64,000 bases of DNA, from the NCBI GenBank assembly GCA_000442125.1, contig KE546977.1, positions 124,001 through 188,000 on the forward strand, given 5' to 3'. Shown here one piece after another: positions 1-11,000 of this stretch. The position numbers and the translations under genes are program-made. This DNA comes from Opeltia flavorubescens. Lineage: Eukaryota > Ascomycota > Lecanoromycetes > Teloschistales > Teloschistaceae. The notes beneath the pieces were generated by a model. The model worked only from the letters and a program-made list of their open reading frames with translations. It had not been told where the DNA came from and made no database searches. The first letter of the stretch is position 1; every line of letters begins with the position of its first letter.

Positions 1-789
1 TTTTTTGGAGGAGGGACAGATTTTGGTTTCGGTGAGAAGGGGTCTGATTAAATTGAATTATCCAGGATTTTATCGATGTTTTCTTCGACAACGGTGAGCT
101 AGTCATCCTTTATTGGAGTTGACATTTTGGCTGACGGGAGGTATCTAGTCGGGGGTGAAGTCCTAGACCTAGCATTATCTCGCGCAAAGCCACACGCTAG
201 ATTCGTCATGTGTGGAGGTTCGCATACTCCAAACCCATTCACTTCTATCACCCATTCGCTAACACCACGCAAGGTATCTCCCAATACAACTCCTCCTCAT
301 CCCAAGGACCAAAAGTGCGCTCCCCTTCCCCCACCCCACTCACACTCCCCAGTCCACACACTAACTCTGCAGCAGAACTATCTCAACATCATCTCAATGC
401 GGATACGGTAAGCTCTCCCCACTCCTCCCACCCTATACATACACTCAAATCCAACAACTGATACATCGATTTCGGCAGCATGGAAGGCTTCATCATCCCC
501 GACTACGCCCTGCAATTCCCCGAAGCTCGGAAAGAGCTCGCGCAGTGGTTGGCAGAAGGTAAGATCCAGCGCAAAGAAACCATCATAAAAGGGGGATTAG
601 GGCAAGCGGAGCAAGCACTTGCTGATTTATATAACGGGATGAATACCGGTACGTATTGCTCCTTCCCTGAAGAATGTTGACAGGATTGGGGAGCGTAGAG
701 GTGGAGAGAAATACTAATTGGAATCTGCAGGAAAATTACTAGTCGAAGTCTGCCCAGAAGATGATGGGAATGTAAAGGCGAATCTATGA
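1..789 (+). CDS. NADP-dependent medium-chain reductase (MDR, leukotriene B4 12-hydroxydehydrogenase-like), 3' part
   Basis: The C-terminal part of a zinc-independent MDR oxidoreductase; the 5' end lies outside the window. Spliced by eye, the frame reads FIDVFFDNVGGEVLD, then HARFVMCGGISQYNS, then MEGFIIPDYALQFPEARKEL, then NTGKLLVEV. This is the usual order of the cofactor-domain end and the C-terminal catalytic-domain return in prostaglandin/LTB4 reductases. Introns run from about 94 to 150, 216 to 271, 315 to 372, 408 to 478 (GTAAGC..CAG) and 649 to 730 (GTACGT..CAG, with a CTAAT branch site). The stop is TGA at 787-789. Any exon upstream of position 66 is uncertain. The family reduces activated double bonds with NADPH in the cytosol; the substrate cannot be read from the sequence. 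Confidence 0.8.
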
Positions 790-1506
790 TTGATTGCAAA
801 AGTATTAGAAGGGGTGAACGTACATATTAAAACAGCATGTACTCTGATCGTTGCAAAATTGCATATCAAGATGAGAAAAGACCAAAAAAGCAAACCATGC
901 AAATTACTTGCCACATCAACACAAGTACTCGAGGTATCTCTGGAAAGACCAATCATCGCATAACTGTCTAGGAGCGGACTTCGCAAATTCATCGCGCATG
1001 GAGATGCTATAGTCGTGGTCTTGCTCTCCGGGCATTCTCAATGAAAATGTTTCCAATGGGACTTTTTTGATCAATCCGGAGTGGTCATTTGGAATATATG
1101 AACGATATTATTTCCTTATACTTCCGTCGCTGTTGTATCGTCCCCAATTTTATTTGTTTCTCTTGAATCTATTGCTGTTCGATAGTTTATTCACTGCCGA
1201 AGGCCTTGCCTTGAGGTATTTGCTTGTTATGTCTGAACCAATGACAACGACGGGCGCTTTTGGCGATTGAGGATAGTTGGGTTGGGGTCTCTGGAGTCAC
1301 AACCTAAACCCACCCGTCAGAAAATCGTAGTCTCTACTTGACTAGCACCAAAACGTTCCTAACTTTCTCCATCCGATGCACCATGATTCCCTACCTTTGA
1401 ATGCAACAGCCATTTCACCTACACCCATACCACACATAAAAAAGGATTTACAAAACGAATAAGTTATATCTATCTAAACTCCGTCAAAAGTCCTCCCTCC
1501 CACATA
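790..1506. other. intergenic, nothing recognised
   Basis: Lies between two convergent genes. It contains only short open frames with no protein-like composition, and presumably holds the two 3' UTRs. Confidence 0.5.
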
Positions 1507-1980
1507 TCACAACATACTCCTCACCTCCACCCTCCCCTTCTCCCTCTCCTCCCTCAAATTCTCCAACTCCCCCACCATCCCCTCCAAAACCCCCTTCCAC
1601 TCTTCAAACCTCACCCTCCTCTCCTCCTCCAGCCCATCCCTATCCACCGCCCCCCTCCCCCCATCCCTCATCTCTCTAAACGGATTCAACTCGACCTTCT
1701 TCCCAAAAGCATCCGCATCAATCGCCAACTCTTTCATTCTTGTTGAGAGTTTCTTGCGCAGCGCAGGCAGTGCGTTACTTAGTAAAAATTCGATCTCGGT
1801 GACTTGATGGAGCAAGGTTGAAAAGTGGTATGCGCGCGTGGCGGCGATATGTGGGTCGGGGACGGGGCGGAAGATGTTATGGTGGTAGTCGTAGTTGCGG
1901 CGTTGGAGGGAGTGGTAGAGGGAGGGGAAAAAATCGACATATTTCTGTGGGTGGGTGGTGGGAGTGGTGGTGTATGCCAT
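1507..1980 (-). CDS. uncharacterised coiled-coil protein, tandem paralog 1
   Basis: An intact 157-residue reading frame. I do not recognise the family. Its C-terminal half is highly charged (many E, R, K) and probably a helical coiled coil. The N-terminal half has a YDYHH motif also found in the neighbour at 2450-2932. Shared blocks in order are YDYHH, EIE.L versus QIENL, DADxxG...ELNPxR, and W..VL.G..GEL..REER. A strong splice donor (GTAAGTA) near 2132 and a TACTAAC branch site near 2030, just upstream of the ATG, suggest a 5' UTR intron. No signal peptide or membrane segment is seen. Function is unknown. Confidence 0.6.
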   Translation of the reverse strand: MAYTTTPTTHPQKYVDFFPSLYHSLQRRNYDYHHNIFRPVPDPHIAATRAYHFSTLLHQVTEIEFLLSNALPALRKKLSTRMKELAIDADAFGKKVELNPFREMRDGGRGAVDRDGLEEERRVRFEEWKGVLEGMVGELENLREEREKGRVEVRSML

Positions 1981-2236
1981 TGTGGGAGAGGGAGATTGGT
2001 GTTAGTATTGCTGTTACTGTTAGTACCGGCTCTGGTGTTGCTGTTGCTGTTGCTGTTGCAATATGCAACAGACGTGGAAAGACATGCCCGCATGAAAGTT
2101 GATATAGAATAATGGATTTTTGATTACTTACCGTGACTCATTTTTCCCTATTTTCCTCTATTTTTATTATCCGCTGGTAGCTGAGATGAATCGCTCGGAA
2201 TTTCTGATTCAATTTTTGATTAGTAGGGTATGCGTT

Positions 2237-2307
2237 GCGCCGATGGTTGAGGTACTTGATTTACCCTGGCCTTCGCTAGGCTACCATATGGGTACCTCTG
2301 CCTGAGA
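2237..2307 (-). promoter_or_regulatory. duplicated upstream element, copy 1
   Basis: About 70 bp upstream of paralog 1 that matches 3122-3190 upstream of paralog 2. Shared stretches include GCGCCGA, CTTSGCTAGGCTACC and CTGCCTGAG. It is probably promoter sequence copied with the gene. Confidence 0.5.
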
Positions 2308-2449
2308 CAAGGCCCCAAATCCTACAAGCGCCGTGAACTCCCGGCCTTTCCTTAGTCACGACAATCATGATATTACTACATTCTCGTGGAACCATCCTAA
2401 GCCCCCATGCCATACCACGTGGGATGATTTTCAAAGACAATCAACCTCC

Positions 2450-2932
2450 TCAAAGCTCACACCCCGGTACCCACCCAGTCCGTGGCTGCCAATCACGCGT
2501 CTCCAGCGCCAATGCCCTCAATCTTGCTTTCCTCTCCTCCCTACAACTCCTCAACTCGCCCAATAACCCATCCAACACGTGCTCCCATTGAAGAAACATT
2601 TCAATCCTCAAATGCTTTAGCGCCTCTTCACTTCTCGAATTTTGCGCCCCCCTTGGCATCCTCATCGGATTCAACTCGATCATTCTGCCTAGCTCGTCTG
2701 CATCAACGGTCATCCTTTGAAGATTGGCTTCAACGCGGGCACGTAAGTCACGCGGCGGCGAGAAGCGGCACAGATTTTCAATTTGGACGACTTTTTCCTC
2801 GAGGTCGTGGAAACTGTATTTGGCTGTTTGGGGATGTTGGGGGGTCGATTGGAAGAAATGGTGGTAGTCGTAGGCGCGACAGTTGAAGGAATGCTTGAGG
2901 GCGGGGAATTGGGGGTCGGGTGGGAATGTCAT
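2450..2932 (-). CDS. uncharacterised coiled-coil protein, tandem paralog 2
   Basis: An intact 160-residue frame that is the paralog of 1507-1980, on the same strand about 950 bp away. The first ~35 residues are proline- and aromatic-rich (AYDYHHFF). The centre carries VVQIENLC and a DADELGRMIELNPMR block. The C-terminus is a charged helix with WEHVLDGLLGEL and then REER. A GTAAGTACAG donor near 3040 and a CGCAG acceptor near 2970 again point to a 5' UTR intron, so the exon layout is conserved as well. The last ~18 residues are an extension absent from paralog 1. Function is unknown. Confidence 0.6.
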   Translation of the reverse strand: MTFPPDPQFPALKHSFNCRAYDYHHFFQSTPQHPQTAKYSFHDLEEKVVQIENLCRFSPPRDLRARVEANLQRMTVDADELGRMIELNPMRMPRGAQNSRSEEALKHLRIEMFLQWEHVLDGLLGELRSCREERKARLRALALETRDWQPRTGWVPGCEL

Positions 2933-3121
2933 TTGTGCAACAATATGTGTTTGGGAAGAACTGCGGTTGTATATGACGAGGAAACATAATGTAGAGCAGA
3001 GCTTTATATACGCATTGAAAGAGACTTTTCGCTGTACTTACTGTAATCTACTTAATGTTCAACCCGCTCTCGGCTGAGCTGGAAAAGGTCGTCCGGCACG
3101 ATGATTGGTCAAGTTTACTTT

Positions 3122-3190
3122 GCGCCGACGGTAAAGAGCCTCAAATTGCCTTGGCCTTGGCTAGGCTACCCTTCGAATTTCCCTGCCTGA
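3122..3190 (-). promoter_or_regulatory. duplicated upstream element, copy 2
   Basis: Counterpart of 2237-2307. It has the same order of short conserved blocks upstream of paralog 2, including CTTGGCTAGGCTACC and CCTGCCTGAG. Confidence 0.5.
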
Positions 3191-3309
3191 GGCAGAGAAA
3201 TGAAGCACCTTGGAGGGAATAGCATCATTATATTTGAGTCAGCGGATGAATAGGCACCTACTCAGGGAGTTACCAAAAACCCTATCAGTGCCAGCGCTGC
3301 ATAGCAAAT

Positions 3310-3498
3310 ATGGATATCAGTTCGTTGATCAATTCTCATGCCTCGGGGTCTGCCTCAAAGGCATCATCTCCAGCACCAGAAGCGAGAAGAGACCCAATAC
3401 AACAATTCAAGCCCCCTCGTGGAAGATACCAAGACATTGAAGATGAAAATGACTGGAAGGAATCTTCAACCGATGTTTTTCTCCGCACGACGCTATGA
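3310..3498 (+). CDS. possible small ORF, 62 aa, doubtful
   Basis: The frame starts MDISSLINSHASGS, continues into a Pro/Arg-rich stretch, and ends in acidic residues. The opening resembles N-termini of some fungal transcription factors, but nothing follows it and no DNA-binding motif is seen. It may be a first exon, a relic, or chance. It sits about 100 bp upstream of the aldo/keto reductase and could be part of that leader region. Confidence 0.2.
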   Translation: MDISSLINSHASGSASKASSPAPEARRDPIQQFKPPRGRYQDIEDENDWKESSTDVFLRTTL

Positions 3499-3600
3499 CG
3501 TCACCGTACCTGAGACATCCTCGAACTCGGTCGATTGACTACATAAACTCTATCACAATGCGAGCTTCCGTACCAGACCTTCTTGACTTGACCAGCAGTC

Positions 3601-4706
3601 ATGAAGTCAAACCTTTGGTTCCTCCAGGCTGCGGCTACGATCGTAGCCGCTCTCGATAGTGCTCATCTGCAACAGCCTCTCACTACTACACCTTCAACGA
3701 TCCCTCTCCTCGGCTTTGGTACCTGGAATCTCGACAGATCCAATGCCTCCGATGCCGTCTCTGCCGCTCTAGAAGCTGGCTACCGCCACATCGACTGCGC
3801 TACAATCTACGGAAACCAGAAAGAGGTGGGCAAGGGCATCGCTGAAGGCTTGAACAAGACCGGTTTAAAGCGATCCGACATTTGGATCACCTCAAAGCTA
3901 TGGAATGACCAGTGCGGATTCAAAAATGTATCACTGCGTCAACGACGCTGACAGCTGCCGCTTGAACAGTCACAGTCCAATTCTAGTTCCCCAGGCACTC
4001 GAAGACACCCTCTCCGACTTGGGCATAGAATATCTCGACCTCTGGCTCATGCACTGGCCCGTTGGATCATCTCATGGCTCGACAAAATTAGACTACCTCT
4101 CCGTATATCCCTCTCCCCCGCATCCTGCTCTTCGAACCTCCAACGACTAATTTCTAAACTCTCCAGACTTGGCACGCCATGTCAGCAACCTTCCACACAA
4201 CCTCCAAGATCCGTCAAATCGGCGTGTCCAATTTCTCCCCCTCCCAATTGGACGACCTGATCGCAAACTCCACCGATAAACCCTCAGTCCACCAATTCGA
4301 AGCGCACCCCTACCTCCCTCAATCTCAATGGGTGGAAATGCACAAAACGAACGGCATCGCAGTGACCGCCTACTCCCCCTTCGCCAACACAAACCCCACT
4401 TACAATTCCGGCGACGACGACCCACCCTTATTGCTCAAGAGTGAAGAGATGTTCGCCATAGCAGCCGAGAATGGGTGTACTCCAGCACAAGTGGCGCTAG
4501 CATGGGGAATGGCACGGGGAACGGCTGTGATACCAAAGAGTGCGCATGTGGAGCATATAAAGGAGAACTTTGGGGCATTGGATTGTAAGCTTGATCGTGC
4601 AGGGATCAGGCATGTGGATGAGTTGAGGGATAAGTATTCGAAGAGGTTTAATAATCCGAGCGAGAGCTATGGGATCAAGCTGTTTGACGGATTAGAGGAC
4701 TCGTGA
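3601..4706 (+). CDS. aldo/keto reductase with signal-like N-terminus
   Basis: An NAD(P)H-dependent aldo/keto reductase of about 305 residues. The catalytic tetrad is visible: Asp in YRHIDCA, Tyr in TIYGN, Lys in ITSKLW and His in LMHWP. The C-terminal half has [14 protein letters not shown], the Q-F-E-A-H-P-Y-L strand and the cofactor-binding [12 protein letters not shown]. Three exons: 3601 to about 3927, about 3995-4102, and 4167-4706. The second intron (GTATAT..CAG, phase 0) is clear; the ends of the first are ambiguous. The N-terminus ([24 protein letters not shown]) is hydrophobic and ends at a plausible cleavage site, which is unusual for this cytosolic family. Confidence 0.85.
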
Positions 4707-5590
4707 ACGACGAAGAGAGACTTGGGTTGCATTTTGGTCTGACAAAAACTTGATTGGAAAGCTGAAGTCATAAGTTGGTGTTGGACACCAAAAGCAATGG
4801 TAGCTGGATTGCTTCTCACGGTTTGCTGGGGCTACGATATTATGATTCATGGGGCTCTAGCGATGTCTGTTCATAAAGTTTTGCTTCGGTCCTCGACATG
4901 GTATAAAAACAACTTTTATTCCATTTCGGATCCAACATTACGAACGCAGCGATGGTTGGCTGATCTACGTCGGTGAGGATATTTAGCTTTCAAAAATCGA
5001 GTGGCAACGAAAGCGCCGGCGAGCGAGAAATAAAGCGAATATGGATAAAAGGTCGAGGCAAACCGTTACCAAATTGACAAAGCTTCGCTCGCCGNCCCTA
5101 ACTGACTTTTCTCAACAATACTACCTACTCGAAAGGGTTTTACATCCGTTTGCAACAACATATATTTTCGCTTGAGGACCTTTGCTTCAGTGTAACCTAA
5201 TCGCTTCCGAGGGCTGAGTTGAGCCTAGCGTTGCATGTATGTGCATATTGCGAGGCTCTGGCATGCAGGTCCATGTGGTACACCTGCAGGTCATACTGAG
5301 GATCTATAATTCTTCGGATCCTTAAATTCCATTGCGAAGGGAAACGACGTGATCTAGAATTTTCAAACCGCCAAATGAATGTCATTATCACGCGATCTAG
5401 ACATGGCTTTCGTGCTCCTAATGCCCGACAAAAAAATTCTTTGAGCTGCATGTAGACTAAAAAGCCTGACCAAAAGCAACATGCATACTACAGGTTTCGA
5501 TTTTCATACCCAAACTAGGTTGGCCCTTTTGGACCGAAACTCAATTGGCCGAGATTAGCAACTCGCAACTTGGGCTCCAATTCCATCCAC
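4707..5590. other. intergenic with a short inverted repeat
   Basis: No gene recognised. A perfect 10-bp inverted repeat (CGGCGAGCGA at 5017-5026 and TCGCTCGCCG at 5085-5094) encloses 58 bp, and the base after it is an N (5095). This may be a hairpin that disturbed sequencing. Confidence 0.4.
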
Positions 5591-5609
5591 ATACAAGATG
5601 AGACTTAAC

Positions 5610-6180
5610 AAAGCCAATATGACTACAGAGGATCCACGACAGAGTCTAGGGACCAAGGGATCGAAAACGCTTATCCAGCAAAGCTAATCCATGAGTCGAA
5701 CTTTGTACGGTACATCTTGCACTGGCTCAGTATGCGAGTAGATCTCGCCGGATCTATGCGGTCGCTGATAAGCGAGATGGGCCACGTTCACTATGCTCTC
5801 TATCCACATGCAGGTGCCCTACCTCCTACATTACTGAGCGCGTGGGAGTTCGATGCCGGCCAGCACGGGTATCCAGACAACTCCATGTAACCCACTGGCG
5901 AAGCACTATCCCAGAAGAAGACATACGCGACATGATCCTGAATTATTCCTGGAATTATGCGACCACTCCTTAAAAGCGGTGCAGCATTCGATATCCCAAC
6001 ACCATGGATCCAGCATACTCATAGTCTCTGCAGGATTGATCTCCGTTTTACTTCAGGTCCAGACCCTTCCAAAGTTTCTTTCGCGATCTTGCAAGCGAGG
6101 CCGGTACTCATCCTCAGTGGAACTTGACCGGTCGAGAAGCAAGACGATCCTTGCGTGGAACTGACTCGGAGACTGATATC
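5610..6180 (+). pseudogene. coding-like shreds, probable decayed gene
   Basis: One frame looks coding in two stretches: 5610-5889 (contains VRYILHWLSMRVDLAGS and HYALYPHAGALPPTLLSAW) and 5930-6130 (contains SLCRIDLRFTSGPDPS and VSFAILQARPVLIL). In-frame TAA and TGA codons separate them. A second frame between them also looks protein-like (EEDIRDMILNYSWNYATTP). This suggests a decayed gene or an unusual multi-exon gene. I do not recognise the family. Confidence 0.3.
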
Positions 6181-6312
6181 GACTATAAAGGAGTAGTCCT
6201 CACCCAGCTCAAAATCGACATCAACAACGGAAAAAAACGACTTTACATTGTAGATCTACCTTCCCGCAGTCCCAACGTTTTTTCTACCCCATCTTCGCGG
6301 TAGTATTCCACC

Positions 6313-7228
6313 ATGCTATCGAAGCTCCTCGTTCTAGCTCTTGTATCTCTGAGTGGTAAATAAAGAGCCTTTCGCAATCGCTATATCATCCCCGCTAACC
6401 CTTTGCCAAAGCGGCTCAACGCTGCCAAAACTATTGGAATGGCCGTGCCCCTTTCTGTGCCCCGGGCGGTTGCGCCTCCGACGCCTACAAATGGTGGGGT
6501 ATAGTGTCCGACAGTGGCGATGGCTCCCAATGCTTGACCGGACAGAAACGCCTGTGTCAATGCCTCGCCCCTGGCAGCCTTGACGCCTGTGTGCCTACCC
6601 TCCCCCCAAAGGAGAGTAAGCAGTTAAACGGTCTGTTCACGACCTGCAACAATGGCTGCTCGGTGTACGTCTGCGGTATAGACTGGGTAAGATTCTGGAA
6701 GAGAGAGGGGAAAATGAAGAGAGGAGTGCATATGCGCCGTAAGTGAATTATAAATACCATTTACTTCCTTCAATCCCCCATTTTTTCAACCCGCTATCCC
6801 CCTTTACCCATTTCAAAAGAGCTCAAAAAGTATCACCACAAATCCCCACGCAACCAAACTGACACCACCCTCGAACAGTACTCCCCTGCGACGAACACCC
6901 TGAGCAGCCCCACTGCACTCCCCCCGACCCACCCCCACCGGCCCCTGAGCCCCCAAACACAATCTCCTCTACCCCCCTGACCCCCGACCAAGTTCGCATC
7001 GCCTTCTCTCAAATCCCACTTAATTCACTCGCCGAAGTTCTCACATCCCTCGGCGAGAACACCGCGGGCAAATCGCAAGCCGATCTCGTGAATGCGGCGT
7101 GGAACCAATTTTCCGCCAGCATGGGAAACTTAGATATCGGACAGGTCAATGCACTTGCTAGTCTTGGTAGCTTTGAGCAAGGACAGGGGGGATGGGTTTA
7201 TTACGATGATAAGATCAAGCCTTCTTGA
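6313..7228 (+). CDS. secreted cysteine-rich protein (12 Cys), effector-like
   Basis: Three exons: 6313-6355, 6412-6738 and 6879-7228. Introns are GTAAAT..AAG with a GCTAAC branch site, and GTAAGT..CAG. The product is about 239 residues. It opens with a signal peptide (MLSKLLVLALVSLSAAQ), then a Cys-rich domain starting RCQNYWNGRAPFCAPGGC, with LCQC and CNNGC further on (10 Cys). After a second short Cys pair comes a Pro-rich linker (about 20 residues, many PP) and a helical C-terminus ending GGWVYYDDKIKPS. The even Cys count and secretion signal fit a disulfide-stabilised extracellular protein. The donor at 6739 was chosen because it keeps phase with exon 3; a GTAAGA at 6687 does not. Confidence 0.7.
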
Positions 7229-8003
7229 GGAGAGTGCGCCAGGTAAAAGTTTTCTACGGCCGTATTCCCAAAATTGGTTACAGGAACTCTGTCTATGGTG
7301 CATTAAATATTTTCTTCGATGAAGCGGCGAGAGAAAGGAAAGGAGAGGGGATATATCGTTGTTGCAACATGGGAGGCCTAAAATTCAGTCCTGCGGGTTT
7401 ATTATAGTAAGCTTCCTGGGCTGGTTATCTCCCGTAATAGGGTATTCTGTTAGGATCTGCGATATGAAGGGGATACCTAAGGTGTCAATGTTTAGCAGCT
7501 CTTCGCCTATTACGTCTCGGGTAGTGGATATACATGCTTGTTCCCTGAAGTTATGACATGGATTGCATTACGATACGGAAGTGATTGATATGATCTTCGT
7601 ATCTACATTATATGTCTTTCATTCTTCCTTCTCTGCAGCATAAATATCTTATCTAGAAGTCTGCTACAAAGGCTTAAGGAATCACTATCCTTTATGTTAG
7701 TAGCTATACGCAACCATCCATCGCATTCAAGTTTTGTGTAGAATTCTCTTCTAATTTGACACAACGGTTTTTACGCAGGCGTGAAACCCCTATTCGTAGG
7801 CTTGAACGGCATAGCTGTTGCATCTCCAGATGAATTTCCTATGATATAGATCTGATTAAATCTTGACTGTATTCAAAATATACAAAACTCTGTCTTCAAT
7901 CTACCACCCAGATTGATAGAACATCAGCGCGCCCGCCCTCTCATTCCCTTCGCCGTCTCTCCTCCATCACCTTCTGTCTACCCACCTACCCGCTTCAACC
8001 AAT
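7229..8003. other. intergenic, convergent gene ends
   Basis: No gene recognised. It lies between the 3' ends of the Cys-rich gene (+) and the MACPF gene (-). The open frames here have no protein-like composition. Confidence 0.5.
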
Positions 8004-11000
8004 CTACAAGTCGAAAATACTCCCAATCATCATAGCCAAACCCGCAATCGGTGCTGCCGCAGGACCCAATATGCACCCTGCGATAACCGCCTCCGGACCC
8101 CCACTCAGAAGTTTCTCACCCAAATTCTGCGAAACGTCCAGAGTCCGCTCAGTATTGAACTTCGAATTGGTCTTAACCGCTTCCGTGCGTGCAGCCGACA
8201 CGATATTCATGTAATCCGCCGCGTCGCCGAGGCCATTGTTCCCTACAGTCAATCGTCATTTAGCTGACCGCTCACTACCCTCATGACAAACACAGAGAAG
8301 AGTTATTTAGAAGAGAGAGTTTGAATAACATACCCACAGAATCCAACCTAAACCTCAAATCATGAAGGCAATAATTCACCACCTTCTCTCCCCCATCCTC
8401 GCCCTTCGCCGGCAAGATCTTAATCCCCTGAATGAGCGGCTTCTCGATATTGGCGGGGGACATCACCATCGCCATGCCCGCACTCCCCTCCGCATTCTCA
8501 AAGCGCGGATACGGCACTTTCAAATACAATGCATCATAGGCACACTCCTTTGGTCTCTGAAATCGACGCCGGCCATAAAGATCGTCGTAGAAATCTCTAA
8601 AGCCGCTGACTTGGTCGCTAAAGCGCCAACAGAGGCGGATCTCGTCGCCGTCTTTAATGCGTATGTCAGCAGAAGAGGGTGTGATGGGCTCGATGCGCCA
8701 GTATATGGGGTCGTCGGTGCTGGTTATTGCGGGAAGGAAGACACCTTGTTGGTTTCTGTAGACGGTGAGGGCGACGGGGGGTTTTGAGGCGTCGGCGAGG
8801 GATTTGATGCAGATGAGACAATCAGACCCGAGCTGTGATCATCATCGTCAGCAGGGAGATTCGGGGTTTTGGGTAAAAGGGGGAAGCAGACACTGTATTT
8901 CTCCGGGACTTCGAGGCGCCAGGCTGTATGCATGAGGGCGCTGTCTCCGACGTTGCCTGTGCGTGTTACTACGGGATCTCAAATGCGAATAGGTCGTTTT
9001 GTGACCTACCGACGAAATCATTGGTGACTATGTCTTTGGTCTGAAATTCTACTTGTTTGTTGATTGAACCCGGGAACATGAGTACGGGTGCTTGAGTACT
9101 ATATGGAACATGAGATATACGTTATAACGCATGTTCCTGGATTGGCTTACCTATGTGGGAAAAATATCGTATCACTAGTTGTCACCTCCGTTTCCGTCGT
9201 GACAGTAGTCAAGTCGATTGAATTTCCAAATGGAAAGACTGGAGTCACAGTCTTCTGAATGGTCTGGAATGGCGCAAGCAACTGAAGACTTTTACGAATT
9301 GGACGCGGCGCCAGTGAAGGATCAGGGTTGTGACCAAGATAAGCTGTATTCTATGTCTTCTTTTAGTAGTCGCACACGGAATGTCTTGATCGGATGATGA
9401 ACACTTACAGCTTGTCCAGAGATCCGTGAAATGGGATCATCCATGACTGCTTTGAATCGCACGGCCAATGTACGAGACTCTGGTATGATGATATACTCGC
9501 TCAATTTTGGAATCGCTTTCACGAACCAGGATTTGACGGCTCCATAACCGGGGACCTGTGCAAGGACGTCCGCCAGTGGTGTCAATCCTTGCTGATCAAT
9601 GACGCGCCAGTTGTTGAAATCTGTGACAGAGCCTGACCATGCTGGTGGACTGTGCCTCCCGTAAGTGCCGCCCTCTCAACGAAGATCAGGACTTACTCAG
9701 CCGCCAAGATTGTATTACCTCCAGTAGCTTCGAATACCATTGCTTCTCGCGTATCAGTCTGCTTCTGTTGATTCTCTTTGGTGTCTTGAGTCTCGTGCGA
9801 AGCTTTGACGCCTCCACCGACTCCAAACGGCTGCAATATGAGCAATAGTCATACAGTATGCGATAAATTCTTACCGTTGAAACCGCAAGACCAACTGAGG
9901 CTTTGAAACCCTCTTTTTCCATTGTCTGCTCGCCCTCTTCTTTGCCAGTAACTACTTTCGTCGTCTGTAGGCAACCCCCCAAGGTGGCTTCAGAACAGAA
10001 AAGGTGACCAAAAGTGGTGTGTAATTTGCGGAGTGCATTGATCTGAATAGGATCAGCCGACGGTCCATTGCAGACTTTTTTGCGTGACGAACATTCTTGG
10101 TTTTTCGTACGAGCTCCAACGCGTTTCGGAGCTCCTGCGTCGGCTCCATATCTTCAGGTCTGAGGAATATTGTCACGCGAGGAAACTTGAACCTGTTCAG
10201 AATATATTCCTCATAGTTAGATAACACTTTGACATACCTTGTAAGTTGCAACCATTGTTTTCGTAAAGGTCTTACTCGACTGACTTTTGCCACTGGTGCT
10301 CTCTGAAGCCAGTCCTCCACTGATACCTACCGAGACGCCCGCATAGCCACCTGATCTGACCCAAGCATTAGTGATAACTATGTAATGTATTTGAAGTACT
10401 TGCATAGATGCCTCGAAAGAGGACGCGCTAAAGTGATTTTCTGCCATGGATTTTTGGAACTCATGAGATACTGTGGCAACCTCAATCTTTGATGCATCAT
10501 TGATCATGTACGATGGTATTGCCCCAGGCTTGTCTGGAGCTTGCATGCGCAAGTCAGCTGCAGTGACTGGTTTAGCAAGCATTGATGTTGTATCTGTTTC
10601 TTCGACAGAGCCATCGTCGGACTCGTCATTTGTTGGAGGTGTCATCGTCTTCGGCCGTGGTTCGTCATTGACGAGTAGATCGGTGTCAGGAGATGGCAGT
10701 GGTGGCACCTGGATGTTGTTGCGCAGTTTGAAAGCTGCACTAGTCAGTAATCTGTTTATTGTGATTTTGTATAACATACCAGGAGTTGAAGCACGGCTGA
10801 CTTTATTTGTCTTTTTATCGACCTTCCAACCGTATAGCAAGCAGCAGTTCCTCAACACTCGGTCCCAATCATTTTCGTCCATCTGTCCCGCAAACCTGAG
10901 TCATAATGAGGCTATGCACTTCTAGAAGATGGAAGAAACATCACTTTGCAGGATTCGCCTCATGTGCTGCGAATTGCGATGCGTCCAATTGCTCCTGTAC

